A stretch of 64,000 bases of DNA, taken from NCBI GenBank assembly GCA_963795335.1, contig CAWCHI010000019.1, positions 124,001-188,000 on the forward strand, read 5' to 3'. A program made the translations under genes and the position numbers. This DNA is from Trebonia sp963795335 (GTDB lineage: Bacteria > Actinomycetota > Actinomycetes > Streptosporangiales > Streptosporangiaceae). Of this stretch, positions 44,713 to 54,352 are shown in pieces (positions within the stretch are counted from its first letter, which is position 1; each line of letters begins with the position of its first letter). Under the pieces are notes generated by a model. That model made no database searches, was not told the DNA's origin, and worked only from the letters and a program-made list of their open reading frames with translations.

Positions 44713-45642
44713 CCGGCGGCGGGCGTGGTGCCCGGCGTCCCCGCGGCCGCGGCCAGCAGGGGGTTGCCGGGCTCGAGGCGGGCGGCCTTCTTGTCCGCCT
44801 TCTTCGCCGCCTGCGCGTTGAGCAGCTGACGGCCGGCTTCGCCGGCGGTGTCGCGCACCGCGTCGGCCAGCAGGTTGCAGGCGAGCACGGACAATGAGGA
44901 TCAGGGCGATCGGCACGACCGGCGCCCACGGCTGCAGCGCGATGTACTCCAGATCGGTCGCCAGGATGCCGCCCCACGTCGCCTGGGGCGGGCTGACGCC
45001 GATCCCCAGGAACGTCAGCGAGGAAATGACGACCAGCCCGAGACCGATGGTGGTCGACAGCGAGATCGCGATCGGCGGGGTGACCTTGTTCCAGACGTGC
45101 TTGCGCACGACCCACCAGGTGGAGGCGCCGGAGAGGATCGCTGCCTCGACGTACTGCGAGTTCGCCACGGACAGGGTGGCCGAGCGCGAGACCCGGTAGA
45201 AGACGGGCGCCAGCAGGAAGCCGACGGCGAACAGGGCCTGGAAGACGCCGTTGCCCAGCAGCGCGGTCATGGCCACGGCGAAGACGAGGAACGGCAGCGC
45301 GATCAAGGTGTCGATGACGCGCAGCGAAATCCACTCGAACACCCTCCCCAGGTAGACGGAGAGCACGCCGGGCAGCGCGCCGAACACCAGCGCGATGGCC
45401 GCGACGAGCAGCGCGCCGAGGACGCTCAGCCCCGCGCCGGTGAGCATGCGGGAGAGCACGTCGCGGCCGATGTAGTCGGTGCCGAGCAGGAACTGGGAAC
45501 TCGGCCCGGTCAGCTGGGGGCCGACCGTGTCGTTGGGTGCGTAGGGCGACAGCAGCGGGCCGAAGACCGCGAGGAACAAGATGACGGAGAGCAGCACGAT
45601 CGCGATGCGCCCGCTGGTCAGGCGCCACACGTTCTTGATCAT
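44713..45642 (-). pseudogene. ABC transporter permease (DppC/OppC-like), frame broken near its end
   Basis: From ATG 45642: IAIVLLSVILFLAVFGPLLSPYAPND, FLLGTDYIGRDVLSRMLTGAG, then five further helices, and the EAA-like loop YVEAAILSGASTWWVVRKHVWNKVTPP. Near 44890 the frame changes and continues LACNLLADAVRDTAGEAGRQLLN. A Lys/Ala/Pro-rich linker then leads into the ATPase, supporting a fusion. Starts 2 nt after the DppB-like stop. Confidence 0.82.
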
Positions 45643-45644
45643 GA

Positions 45645-46689
45645 TCAGAGCCCCCGGGAAGCCGACGTCGGGATCAGCCGCGCCAAGATGATGTTGACCA
45701 GCAGGTTGAACAGCACGACCAGCACCACCGAGACGACCAGGACCGCCTGCACCGAGGGCACGTCGCCCTTGATGGCGGACTGGGCGGCGAACTGGCCGTA
45801 GCCGGAGAGCTGGAAGATGGCCTCGGTGACGACGGCGCCGCCGAGCAGGTTGGGGAACTTGAGGCCCAGGACCGCGACCGCCGGGCCGATGCCGTTGCGC
45901 AGCGTGTGCACGAAGAAGACCCGGCGCCCGCTCAGGCCGCGGACAACCGCGCCGGTGACGTAGTTCTGGCGCTTGGCGGTCACCAGCCCGACCCGCAGCT
46001 GCCGGGCGACGTCCGCGATCGTGTCGAAGCTCAGCGCGAGCGCCGGGAGGATGATGTGACTGAACCAGGACCCGAAGCCGGACGTCAGCGGCATGAAGCC
46101 CGACGACGGCAGCCAGCGGAGCTCGACGGCGAACACGTCGATGAGCACGATGCCGACGATGAACGGCGGCATCACCGAGATCGTTGAGGTGAAGACCGTG
46201 ATGACGCGGTCGATCCAGGTGGACTGGAAGCGCACGGCCAGCGCCCCGAGCCCGAAGCCGAAGACAACGCCGAGTAGCAGGGCCACGCCGGCGGCGGAAA
46301 TGGAGATGATCGCGCGATTGGCGAGCAGCTGGGTGACGGGAAAGCTGTTGATCCAGCTGTTGCCGAAGTCACCGGTCAGCACGTGACCGAGCCAGCTGAA
46401 GTACTGCACGAAGAAGGGGCGGTTCAGCCCCCACTGCTGGTCGAGCGCCTTGATCGCACTGGGCGTCGCGCCTTCGCCGAGCTGCAGGTAGGCCGGAGTC
46501 AGGCCGCTGAGCGCGCCGAGCGCGTAGGTGAACAGCGAGCCGAGCAGGAACACCGGGATGAGGGACGTCAGCGATTCGTCCGATCGCGACGAGCAATCGC
46601 CGCAGGCGCAGCGCGACCGCGGCGCCGCGCGAGTCGCGTCCCGGGCGGCCGGCGGCGGGCGCGGCGGGAGGGTGGGTGATGGCGGTCAT
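45645..46689 (-). pseudogene. ABC transporter permease (DppB/OppB-like), one frame break near 46570
   Basis: Start ATG 46689 (MTAITHPPAAP...). The frame shifts by one base near 46570 into LTSLIPVFLLGSLFTYALGALSG. After that it is a normal DppB: GATPSAIKALDQQWGLNRPFFVQYFSWLG, GNSWINSFPVTQLLANR, and the EAA loop YVTGAVVRGLSGRRVFFVHTLRNG. About 348 aa joined. Lies 6 nt after the monooxygenase stop. Confidence 0.86.
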
Positions 46690-46695
46690 GTCGGG

Positions 46696-47788
46696 TTAGC
46701 TCCCGGGGGCCTCGCTGCGTACCCGCAGCGCGTCGGGGATTCGCCGCACCCGGGGATAGACCTCGGTGGCGATGACGGCGAGCGATTCGCGGAACTGCGC
46801 TGTCCCGGCGGCGTAGAACGGCGTGTTGAACAGGTAGTTGGTCGAGCGGGTGACGGCCGTGTCGTTGTTCAGGGCCTCGACGACGTCGTCGACCGGGCCG
46901 AAGTAGACGTCCGACTTGCGCAGGAACGCCTCGACCGACGCCGCATCCAGGCTTGGCGGCCGGAACGGGCTGTCGCGATCGGCCGACGCGTAATGCTCGA
47001 CGGCGATCCGGACCGCCTCGCTCCGCGAGTCAGCCAGCAGCAGCGAGCGGGAGACGCCGATGCGCGGCTCGGTCCCGCTCTGGTCGAAATCACGCAGGTA
47101 GCTGTCGATCAGCAGCGACTGGACGTCGCCGGCGACGCCGTCGGGCGTCGTGCGGAAGAGCAGCAGCCCGTCACCGGCGGCGCCGGCGGCGCCCGCCGTC
47201 GCGTGATCCCCCGTCGCCTGCCAGATCCGGTCGAGCAGCGTCGCCGGCCGGCGGGTAGAGGCTGACAGCGTGGTCGCTCAGGTCGAGTTGCCCGTGCAGC
47301 GCGACCTTGAGTGCCTCGAGCGACTTGGCGAAGAGCTGGTTGCGGTCGCCCTCGTTGAGGCCGAACGCGCGGTAAGCATCCTCCGACCCCCGCGGGTTGC
47401 CCTTGCCGACGCCGAGCTCGAGCCGGTCGCGGGTCAGGACGTTGACCAGTGCCGCGCTCTCGGCCAGGCGCAAGGGGACGTCGAAGGCGAGCGGGAATGA
47501 CGGCCGTGCCGAGGGCGATACGGCTGACGCGCTGCGTCACCGCGGCCAGGAACGGCAGCGCGGCCGGGATGCCGAAGTTCGAGCTGAAGTGGGCCTCGGC
47601 GACCCAGGCGAAGCCGTAGCCGAGCTCCTCGGCCAGCTCGACCGACTCGAACGCGTTCGACGTAGGTCTGGTAGGGGTCGGCGGTCGCGGGTGTCGCCAG
47701 GAAGATCGACAGGTCCCCGCGCAGCGCCGGCGTCGCCGGCGGTGTGCACCTCGTCGCGTGGTGTCGCCTCGGCATCGGTTATCGGCAT
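46696..47788 (-). pseudogene. LLM-class flavin-dependent oxidoreductase, about five frame breaks
   Basis: Start ATG 47788. Joined frames give about 360 aa: LSIFLATPATADPYQTYVE, GYGFAWVAEAHFSSNFGIPAALPFLAAV, TQRVSRIALGTAVI, ALVNVLTRDRLELGVGKGNPRGSEDAYRAFGLNEG, and at the end NNDTAVTRSTNYLFNTPFYAAGTAQFRESLAVIA. This is the bacterial-luciferase-like fold, distinct from the NtaA-type neighbours. It sits inside the importer operon, between the binding protein and permease genes, so the imported compound is probably its substrate. Confidence 0.82.
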
Positions 47789-47816
47789 CGTGGGCTCCCC
47801 TTCGGTCGTGCGCGGG

Positions 47817-49431
47817 TCAACTGGTGACGGTCAGGCCGTTCCAGCGGAACGAGCCGTCGATCGCCGGGAAGGCGGACCAGCCCTTCGCCGTGGCGTAGAT
47901 GCTCGGGGTGCTGTAGAGGAAGATGTTGCTGCCGCCCTCCACCGCCTCCACTTCCGCGGCCTGCAGGACCGACTGGTAGTCAGGCGAGGTCAGCGGGGTC
48001 TCCCGGACCTTGTCGCGCGCGGCGGTGTACCCGGCGGAGGTGGTGGGCGCGCTCAGGTTGAGGATGCCGGTCGAGCTGAACTGGTCGTCCAGCGAGGCCA
48101 GCTTGGAGTCGCGGCCGACCCAGCCGTACAGCGTGAACGAGTCGGTCTTCTTGCCCTGCGCGTTGGCGTAGAAGCCGGCGTAGAACTGGTTGACCTGCTG
48201 GGAGACGAGCTTCAGGTTGATGCCGACGGCCGCCAGCTGCTGCTGGACCAGCTCGGCCGGAGCGCTCAGGCTTCCCAGGAAGTCCAGCTCGATCGTCAGC
48301 GACCCGGGTGCGATCCCCGCTTCCTTCAGCTCCTGCTTGGCCAGCGCGGGGTCGTACGGGAAAACACTGCTGTTCAGCGCGGGGTTGTACAGCGGCGAGA
48401 CCGTCGGCACCTCCTGGTAGGCCGGCTGTTCCCAGGCCAAAGGTGAGCTGCGAGACGAGCTGCTGGCGGTTGATCGCGTACTGCAACAGCCTTGACGACG
48501 TGCGGGTTGTTGAACGGCGCCTGGTTGATGTTCAGGTTCAGGAACTCAACTCCCCAGCCGTGGGTGGCGCTGGTGGAGACGTTCAGGCCGGCCGCCTCGG
48601 CCCCCTTGACGTCCTGGGCCGGCAGGCCCGGGGCGAAGTTGTACTGGCCGGTCTGCAGACCCTGCAGGAGGGTGGCCGGGTCGACGGACAGGAAGATGTG
48701 CACGGTCTGGACGTGAATGTCCTTGGCGTCCCAGTAACCGGCGTACTTCTCGACGGTCATCTCCGAGCCCGGCGTGTAGCCGACGACCTTGAACGGGCCG
48801 GCCCCGACCGGAAGCTGGGTGTTCAGCTTGTCCGGGTTCTTCGCCGCCTGCTCGCTGGCCAGCAGCGATGAGCGGTTCGCGAGGATGTACGGGATCTGGT
48901 AGTCGACGCTCTTGAGCCTCAGCAGCACGTGGGTATCGTCGAGCGCCGTGGCCGACGCCACGTCCTGCCAGAGCGCCTTCAGGGCCGAGTTCGTCTGGGT
49001 CTTGATCCGGTTGACGTTGAACACCACCGCGGCGGCATTCACCGGCGAGCCGTCCTGGAACTTCAGTCCGGACTTCAGCGTGATCGTGACCGCGTTGCCG
49101 GCCTTGTTGTACTGGTACGACTCAGCCAGGGCGGGGGCGATCGTACCGCTGGGCGTCAGGGTGAACAGCGGCTCGTAGATGGTGGACAGCAGCTGCGTGG
49201 CCGAAGTCGCGCCGACGACCACCGGGTCCCAGTTCGGCTGGTCTTGTGTGTACGCCCAGTTGATGACACCGCTGTCGGCCGCGGTGACGGAGGATACACC
49301 GCTCGATCCGCTGGCCGAGGAACCGGCGCCGGACGAACTCGTGCATCGCGGCCAGCAGCGCGGCAGCGAACATGGCGGCGATCGGCACTACGTGCACGGC
49401 GCCTTCGAAAGCGTCGGTCGAACAGCTTCAC
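47817..49431 (-). pseudogene. ABC transporter substrate-binding lipoprotein (SBP family 5), several frame breaks
   Basis: Start GTG 49431 with GAGGAG upstream. The signal peptide VHVVPIAAMFAAALLAA precedes a Cys only if one inserted base near 49345 is removed (lipobox LLAAC). The mature part has ATQLLSTIYEPLFTLTPSGTIAPALAESY, ITLKSGLKFQDGSPVNAAAVVFNVNR, LPVGAGPFKVVGYTPG and KQELKEAGIAPGSLTIELDFL, all typical of peptide/nickel/opine binding proteins. Breaks near 49405, 49345, 49240, 48483 and 48435. Length about 535 aa. First gene of the importer operon. Confidence 0.87.
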
Positions 49432-49591
49432 CGGGGAGTCTCCTCGAGATCATTTTCGCTGGGACGGGGGTGTCCGTGAGGACGGCAGGCAGGCAGCTAC
49501 TGCCGCCGCCACACCCGCAGCCGGCCGGCGGCGGCGCTCGCGCACCGCGGTCAGCTCGGCCCTGCGACAAGGTTGCCCAGCCACCGCGGCG

Positions 49592-49670
49592 GATGTCCAA
49601 CGCCAGTTCGCTATGACAAGTCATCACCAAACGTGATCATTTCCTAGTAAGTCGATAGACATGCTATAGA
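49592..49670 (+). promoter_or_regulatory. Shared 63-bp element, copy A, and promoter of the CMD gene
   Basis: 49592-49654 align gap-free with copy B at 50190-50252 and more weakly with copy C at 41001-41063. Core ATCAC-CAAAC-GTGAT (49623-49637) holds a TCAC-N5-GTGA dyad, a T-N11-A LysR-type site. TATAGA (49665-49670) follows as a -10. The divergent gap 49432-49795 serves both the binding-protein operon and the CMD gene. Confidence 0.7.
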
Positions 49671-49795
49671 ATTCTCTCATGGCCCACCCGCCGGGGTCGC
49701 GAGTAGCCTGACCGTCAGCCCCGGTCCGGCGCCGGGGCAACCTCAGTCCACCGACACCCGGCGTGACCCCGACCCCAGGCCAAAGGAGCCCCCTG

Positions 49796-50137
49796 ATGAC
49801 TGCGTACCTCGAGCCAGAAGACCGCGCCTACACCCGCGTCTACAAGGAGCAGACCCCGGACATCCTGGCGGCCTTCGGCGCATTCGACGCCGCGGTGTTC
49901 GCGCCCGAAGGCCGGGAGATCCCGCTGAAGTACCGGGAGCTGATCGCGCTCGGCGTGGCCCTGACGACGCAGTGCGCCTACTGCATCGACGCCCACAGCA
50001 ACAACGCGGTCAAGGCCGGCGCGACACCGGGCGAACTGGCCGAGGCGGCGTGGGTCGCCGCGGCCCTGCGCGCGGGCGCGGCCTACGCCCACGGCCGGCT
50101 GGCGTTCAAGCTGACCGACCCGGCCCACACCCACTGA
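49796..50137 (+). CDS. Carboxymuconolactone decarboxylase/AhpD-family protein
   Basis: 113 aa from ATG 49796, 7 nt after AAAGGAG. YRELIALGVALTTQCAYCIDAHSNNAVKAGAT carries the Cys-x-x-Cys and downstream His of the AhpD-like peroxidase/disulfide-exchange site. Helical, small, usually trimeric or hexameric. Near flavin monooxygenases such proteins may detoxify peroxide or handle thiol chemistry. Intact. Confidence 0.9.
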   Translation: MTAYLEPEDRAYTRVYKEQTPDILAAFGAFDAAVFAPEGREIPLKYRELIALGVALTTQCAYCIDAHSNNAVKAGATPGELAEAAWVAAALRAGAAYAHGRLAFKLTDPAHTH

Positions 50138-50189
50138 CCCGGCCCGGGCCGGCGTGGCCGTCAAGACAACCCCGCCAGGCCCGGCGGCC

Positions 50190-50263
50190 GATGTCCAATG
50201 ACGCTTCGCGATCAGGACACATCACGAATTGTGATTATTGTCTACTAATTCGCTAGGTATAGT
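50190..50263 (+). promoter_or_regulatory. Shared 63-bp element, copy B, and promoter of the monooxygenase operon
   Basis: 50190-50252 match copy A at roughly two thirds of positions without gaps, including GATGTCCAA, TTCGC, the ATCAC-GAATT-GTGAT dyad (50221-50235) and CTAxTAA. TATAGT (50258-50263) is the likely -10, about 95 bp before the monooxygenase ATG. Confidence 0.7.
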
Positions 50264-50355
50264 AGAGAAGGTGCTGGCCCCATGCCGGCCACGCCGGCCG
50301 CATCCAGTGACGCGCCATTCGGTCCCGCCGCGGCGGGAGAACGAGGAGAACCCCA

Positions 50356-51695
50356 ATGCCCCGCAAGCTTCACTTCGGCCTGCACCCGTACGGGGTCGGT
50401 GGCCCGGGCCAAGACGGCCTGTGGAAGGACCCCCGGGTCGCGAAGAACGCCAGCATCGACATCAACTACTACATCCGGCAGGCGAAGCTGGCCGAGCAGC
50501 GGGCTGTTCGATGCGTTCTTCATCGTCGACAGCCAGTTCATCAACGCCACCTACCCGGCGCACTACCTGAACCGGCTGGAGCCGCTGACCCTGCTGTCGG
50601 CCGTGGCGACGCACACCACCAACATCGGGCTCGTCGCCACGGCGAGCTCGACCTACAACTCGCCGTTCAACCTGGCCCGCCGGCTCGCCTCGCTCGATCA
50701 CATCAGCAACGGCCGGGCCGGGTGGAACGTGGTGACCAGCTTCGACTCGCAGGTGTCGAAGAACTTCGGGCTGGACGAGCACCTGGACTACGCGACGCGT
50801 TACGGCCGCGCGCTGGAGTTCGTCGAGGTGGCCCGGGGACTGTGGGACTCCTACGAGGACGACGCCTTCCCCGCTGACGTCGAGCGGGGGGTCTTCCTCG
50901 ACCCGGCGAAGCTGCACGCCCTGAATCACGTCGGCGAGCACTTCACGGTCGCCGGGCCCGCTGAACCTGTCGCGTTCCCGGCAGGGACAGCCGGTGATCT
51001 TCCAGTCCGGGGTCTCGGAGGACGGCCGCAACCTCGCCGCCCACGTGGCCGAGGGGATCTTCGCTCCCGGCGAGTCGCTCGAGTCGGCGCGCGAGCACTA
51101 CACCGACGTCAAGCCGCGGGCCGCGGCCCTCGGCCGCGACCCCGGCCACATCGTGATCCTCCCCAACGGCAGCCCGGTCGTGGCCAGCACCGATGAGAAG
51201 GCGCGGGCCCGGTCGCGGGAGATCTTCGAGGAAGACAACGACTTCGACCGCAAGCTGGCGTTCCTCGGCCGGGCGTTCGGCGCCTACGACTTCAGCCAGC
51301 ACGACCTGGACGCCCCGTTCCCGGACCTGACCCACCTGACCGAACGCGGCGGACGCCGTGGGGCCGACCTCGTCCAGCGGGCGAAAGACAACGGCTGGAC
51401 GCTGCGGCAGGCCGTCGAGGCGGTGTCGCAGTACAAGCCCGGCCCGTTCACCGGCTCGCCGCAGACCGTCGCCGACACCATCGCGGCCTGGTTCGAGGCC
51501 GGCGCCATGGACGGCCTCAACCTGGCGTTCCGGCTCACCGAGGACCTCGAGTACTTCATCGAGACCGTGGTGCCGATCCTGCAGGCGCGCGGGCTCTTCC
51601 GGACCGAGTACGAGGCCGACACCCTGCGCGGCAACCTGGGCGTGCCGTTCCCGGTCAACCGCTACAGCCGCCAGCCCGCGTTCGCGGACGCCTGA
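50356..51695 (+). pseudogene. LLM-class flavin-dependent monooxygenase (NtaA/SnaA/DszA-type), two frame breaks
   Basis: ATG 50356 after GAGGAG. RKLHFGLHPYGVGGPGQDGLW, then a +1 insertion near 50507 before LFDAFFIVDSQFINATYPAHYLNRLEPLTLLSAVATHTTNIGLVATASSTYNSPFNLARR. GRAGWNVVTS and EHFTVAGP follow, with a second +1 near 50961 before LNLSRSRQGQPVIFQSGVSEDGR. Normal end RTEYEADTLRGNLGVPFPVNRYS. About 446 aa joined. A paralogue of the enzyme at 39.6 kb, both flanking the importer operon. Confidence 0.88.
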
Positions 51696-51767
51696 GGCGG
51701 CCGGTGCAGCGGCTGACGGCGCACTGGCCGCGGGCGGCTGCCCCCTCGATCATCGAAAGGCACCAGC

Positions 51768-52811
51768 ATGACCCAGCTCTCTGACCAGCCGAGATTCCGG
51801 CTCGGTTTCCTGACTCACGTCCAAGGCCGGGGCGACCTCGCTGCCACCTACCGCAACGCCCAGGAACTGTTCGTCGTCGCCGACGAGCTCGGCTTCGATG
51901 TCGGGTGGGTCGCCCAGCACCATGCACCGCTGGGCGGCGGCGGGCTGCCGTCGCCGTGGACCTTCCTGGCCCACGCCGCCGCGCGCACGAAGCGGATCAA
52001 GCTGTCCACCGCGATCACGATCCTGCCGCTGGAGAATCCCGTCCGGCTGGCCGAGGACCTGTCCGTCGTCGACACACTGAGCGGCGGCCGGGTCGAGATC
52101 GGCGTCGGCAGCGGTGCCAGCGAGGTGGAGTACAGCGCGTTCGGCGCCGACGTCGCCCGCAAGCGCGAGCTGACCACGGAGGGGCTGGAGGTACTGCGCC
52201 GCGCCCTGGCCGGCCAGGAGATCGGGCCGCAGGGCTTCAAGGTTCAGCCGCCGCCCGGTGACTGGACGATGAGGCTCTGGCAAGGGGTGTTCAGCGCGCC
52301 GGGCGCGCAGTACGCGGCCGCAGCCGGCTCCAACTTGCTCCTCAACCGGGCCGCTTACGGCTACGACGAGCCGACCGATGAGGTGCAGCGGCCCTGGGCC
52401 GACGCCTTCCTGGCCCGGTGGGACCAGCCGCGAGCTCCCCGGATCGGGCTGTCCCGGTTCGTGTTCCCGGCCAAGGACAGGAGGACCGCGCTGGACCAGA
52501 TCGCGGCGGACGTGCACGCGGCGGCGCAGAAGTTCGCCCTGCGCGGCGCCTTCCCCGACGGCATCGGCCAAGCCGAAGCGCTGCGCCGCTTCAACTGCTT
52601 CTACGGCCACCCGGACGAGGTCATCGAGGAGCTGCGGAGGGAGAAGGTACTGCCGGTCGCCACCGACCTGATCACTCAGTTCAACCCGGCGGTGCCAGAC
52701 CATGACGCGGCCATCCGCGCCCTGGAGCTGATCGCGACCGAGGTGGCGCCCGCACTCGGCTGGAAGCCGGCGACGCAGGCCGCGCCGGCACCTGAGCTGG
52801 CAGGAGCCTGA
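51768..52811 (+). CDS. LLM-class luciferase-like flavin monooxygenase
   Basis: 347 aa. FRLGFLTHVQGRGDLAATYRNAQELFVVADELGFDVGWVAQHH, TAITILPLENPVRLAEDLSVVDTLSGGRVEIGVGSG and ARKRELTTEGLEVL are LLM-fold landmarks. C-terminal GHPDEVIEELRREKVLPVATDLITQFNP is typical of the putative FMN-dependent luciferase-like family. It follows the NtaA-type gene by 72 nt and precedes the hydrolase by 1 nt, so a three-gene unit is likely. Confidence 0.9.
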   Translation: MTQLSDQPRFRLGFLTHVQGRGDLAATYRNAQELFVVADELGFDVGWVAQHHAPLGGGGLPSPWTFLAHAAARTKRIKLSTAITILPLENPVRLAEDLSVVDTLSGGRVEIGVGSGASEVEYSAFGADVARKRELTTEGLEVLRRALAGQEIGPQGFKVQPPPGDWTMRLWQGVFSAPGAQYAAAAGSNLLLNRAAYGYDEPTDEVQRPWADAFLARWDQPRAPRIGLSRFVFPAKDRRTALDQIAADVHAAAQKFALRGAFPDGIGQAEALRRFNCFYGHPDEVIEELRREKVLPVATDLITQFNPAVPDHDAAIRALELIATEVAPALGWKPATQAAPAPELAGA

Positions 52812-52812
52812 C

Positions 52813-53583
52813 ATGACCCAGAGCGCCGACTACTTCGCCCCCGAGGGCCTGCGGACCAGGGGCACCGTGATCGTCGTGCCCGGCCGGGGCGAGACCCCGG
52901 CCACCTACCAGCGGCTCGGCGCGCGACTGGCCTTCGACGCCTACCGCGTGCGCGTCATCGCGCCGCCCGCCGGGGCCGGGAACGCCGCGGCGTTCCTGGA
53001 TCAGCTGGCCCGGGACCTGTCCGCGGCGGCCGGCGACGTGGCCGGCGACGTGGCTGACGGTCTGCCCCGCCCGCTGGTGCTGATCGGGTCTGACCTGGGG
53101 GCGGCCGGGATCGCGGCGCTGCTGGCGCGGCTGGGCCCGGATGCCGCCTGGTCGCCCCAGGGCGCCGTGCTGGCGGGGTTGCCCGGTCGCGGCGCCCGGG
53201 CCGGCGGAGACTGGGACGCCGAACTCGACGTGCGCTCGCACTGTCCGGTGCACCGGGGCGTGCTGAACGCCGACGCCGCGCTGCGGCGCGGTGCGCTGAC
53301 CGAAGCGGTGTGGGACGACCTGCTGGACGCTGCCTACGCCGAGGTCGCGGACCTCCCCCAGCTGCTGCTGGTCGGCGACGCCGACCCGCTGGCGGATCGC
53401 CCGGCACTGGAGCGGGCCGCCAAGGCACTGAGCCGGGGCCGGCTCGCCGTCGTGCACGGCGCGCACCACGATGTCCTGAACGACCTGCAGCACCGCTCGG
53501 TCGCGGCCGAGGTCGTCGGCTTCCTCGAGACGCTGCGCAACGAGCTGGAGCCGGTGCTGTCCGTCGGCCCGAGCGCCTGGTGA
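52813..53583 (+). CDS. Alpha/beta hydrolase with GSDLG elbow
   Basis: 256 aa. TVIVVPGRGETPATYQRLGARLA holds the oxyanion-type loop. The nucleophile elbow, normally G-x-S-x-G, reads GSDLG, putting Asp in the nucleophile position as in haloalkane dehalogenases and epoxide hydrolases. LLLVGDADPLAD supplies an acid, and VHGAHHDVLND supplies His. Probably processes the product of the co-transcribed monooxygenases. Frame intact. Confidence 0.82.
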   Translation: MTQSADYFAPEGLRTRGTVIVVPGRGETPATYQRLGARLAFDAYRVRVIAPPAGAGNAAAFLDQLARDLSAAAGDVAGDVADGLPRPLVLIGSDLGAAGIAALLARLGPDAAWSPQGAVLAGLPGRGARAGGDWDAELDVRSHCPVHRGVLNADAALRRGALTEAVWDDLLDAAYAEVADLPQLLLVGDADPLADRPALERAAKALSRGRLAVVHGAHHDVLNDLQHRSVAAEVVGFLETLRNELEPVLSVGPSAW

Positions 53584-53624
53584 GCTAGGTCCTTCCGCGG
53601 CGGCCGCTCCGGGTCACGCGGGCG

Positions 53625-54050
53625 TCAGGCGGGCGGCTCCGGCGGCCACAGGCTCTCCAGGTTGACCACGATGCCCTCCTGGCTGCTGCGGGCGATGACC
53701 ACGATCGCCTCGGCATCGCCCGGGTTCTCCTCCCGGTGCGGGACATACGGGGGGACGAAGATGTAGTCGCCCGGCTTGGCCTCCAGCCGGATCTCCTGGC
53801 CGTTCTCGGCGAAAACGAAGGCGGGGGTGCCCGAGACCACGTAGATCGCGGTCTCGGCCTCGCCGTGGTGGTGGTTGCCGGACTTGGCCCGCGCGGCGAC
53901 GTGGGTCTGCCCCATCCACAGCTTCTCCGCCCCGACTGACTTCCCCGACACCGCCTCCCACCGGGTCATCCCCGAGGTCTGGCCGGTGTCGCCGGTCAGC
54001 TCCCCGGCGCGGATCTGAAACAGCGGCCGGTGCCAGTGGTCGTCGCTCAT
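53625..54050 (-). CDS. Cupin-domain protein
   Basis: 141 aa. GNHHHGEAETAIYVVSGTPAF supplies the His and Glu metal ligands of cupin motif 1. GDYIFVPPYVPHREENPG is motif 2. A single-domain cupin resembling putative mannose-6-phosphate isomerase-like or LLM-associated cupins; substrate unknown. Convergent with the hydrolase operon. Confidence 0.85.
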   Translation of the reverse strand: MSDDHWHRPLFQIRAGELTGDTGQTSGMTRWEAVSGKSVGAEKLWMGQTHVAARAKSGNHHHGEAETAIYVVSGTPAFVFAENGQEIRLEAKPGDYIFVPPYVPHREENPGDAEAIVVIARSSQEGIVVNLESLWPPEPPA

Positions 54051-54352
54051 CGCGGCTCCTTACTCACGTACTGATCGGCTAGCAGGCTATCAAGGCCGGG
54101 CGCCCCGATAAATCGAGGCGAGTCGAATCAAATACGGTGCCGGCGCGACCCGGGCGCATCTGTGCTCACAGGGGCCGCGCCGCCAGCGCCGGAAACACAG
54201 TAGCGCCGCAACCCCCAGGTCCCGACATTTGGCTCACCGCAGGCGACCACCGGTCTCAAAGCTGTCAATTTCCTGCGCAGAACCTTAAAACCAATAAAGA
54301 ATCAGCTCTGTCGTTATGATTGGGCTTTTGCCACGGGGTTCGGAGGTAAAAC
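54051..54352. other. 300-bp gap, AT-richer near 54260-54330
   Basis: Divergent promoter space of the cupin and the DUF805 gene. TATGAT (54315-54320) is a plausible -10 for DUF805, with no clear -35. GGAGG (54342-54346) is its ribosome site. No gene or RNA recognised. Confidence 0.4.
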
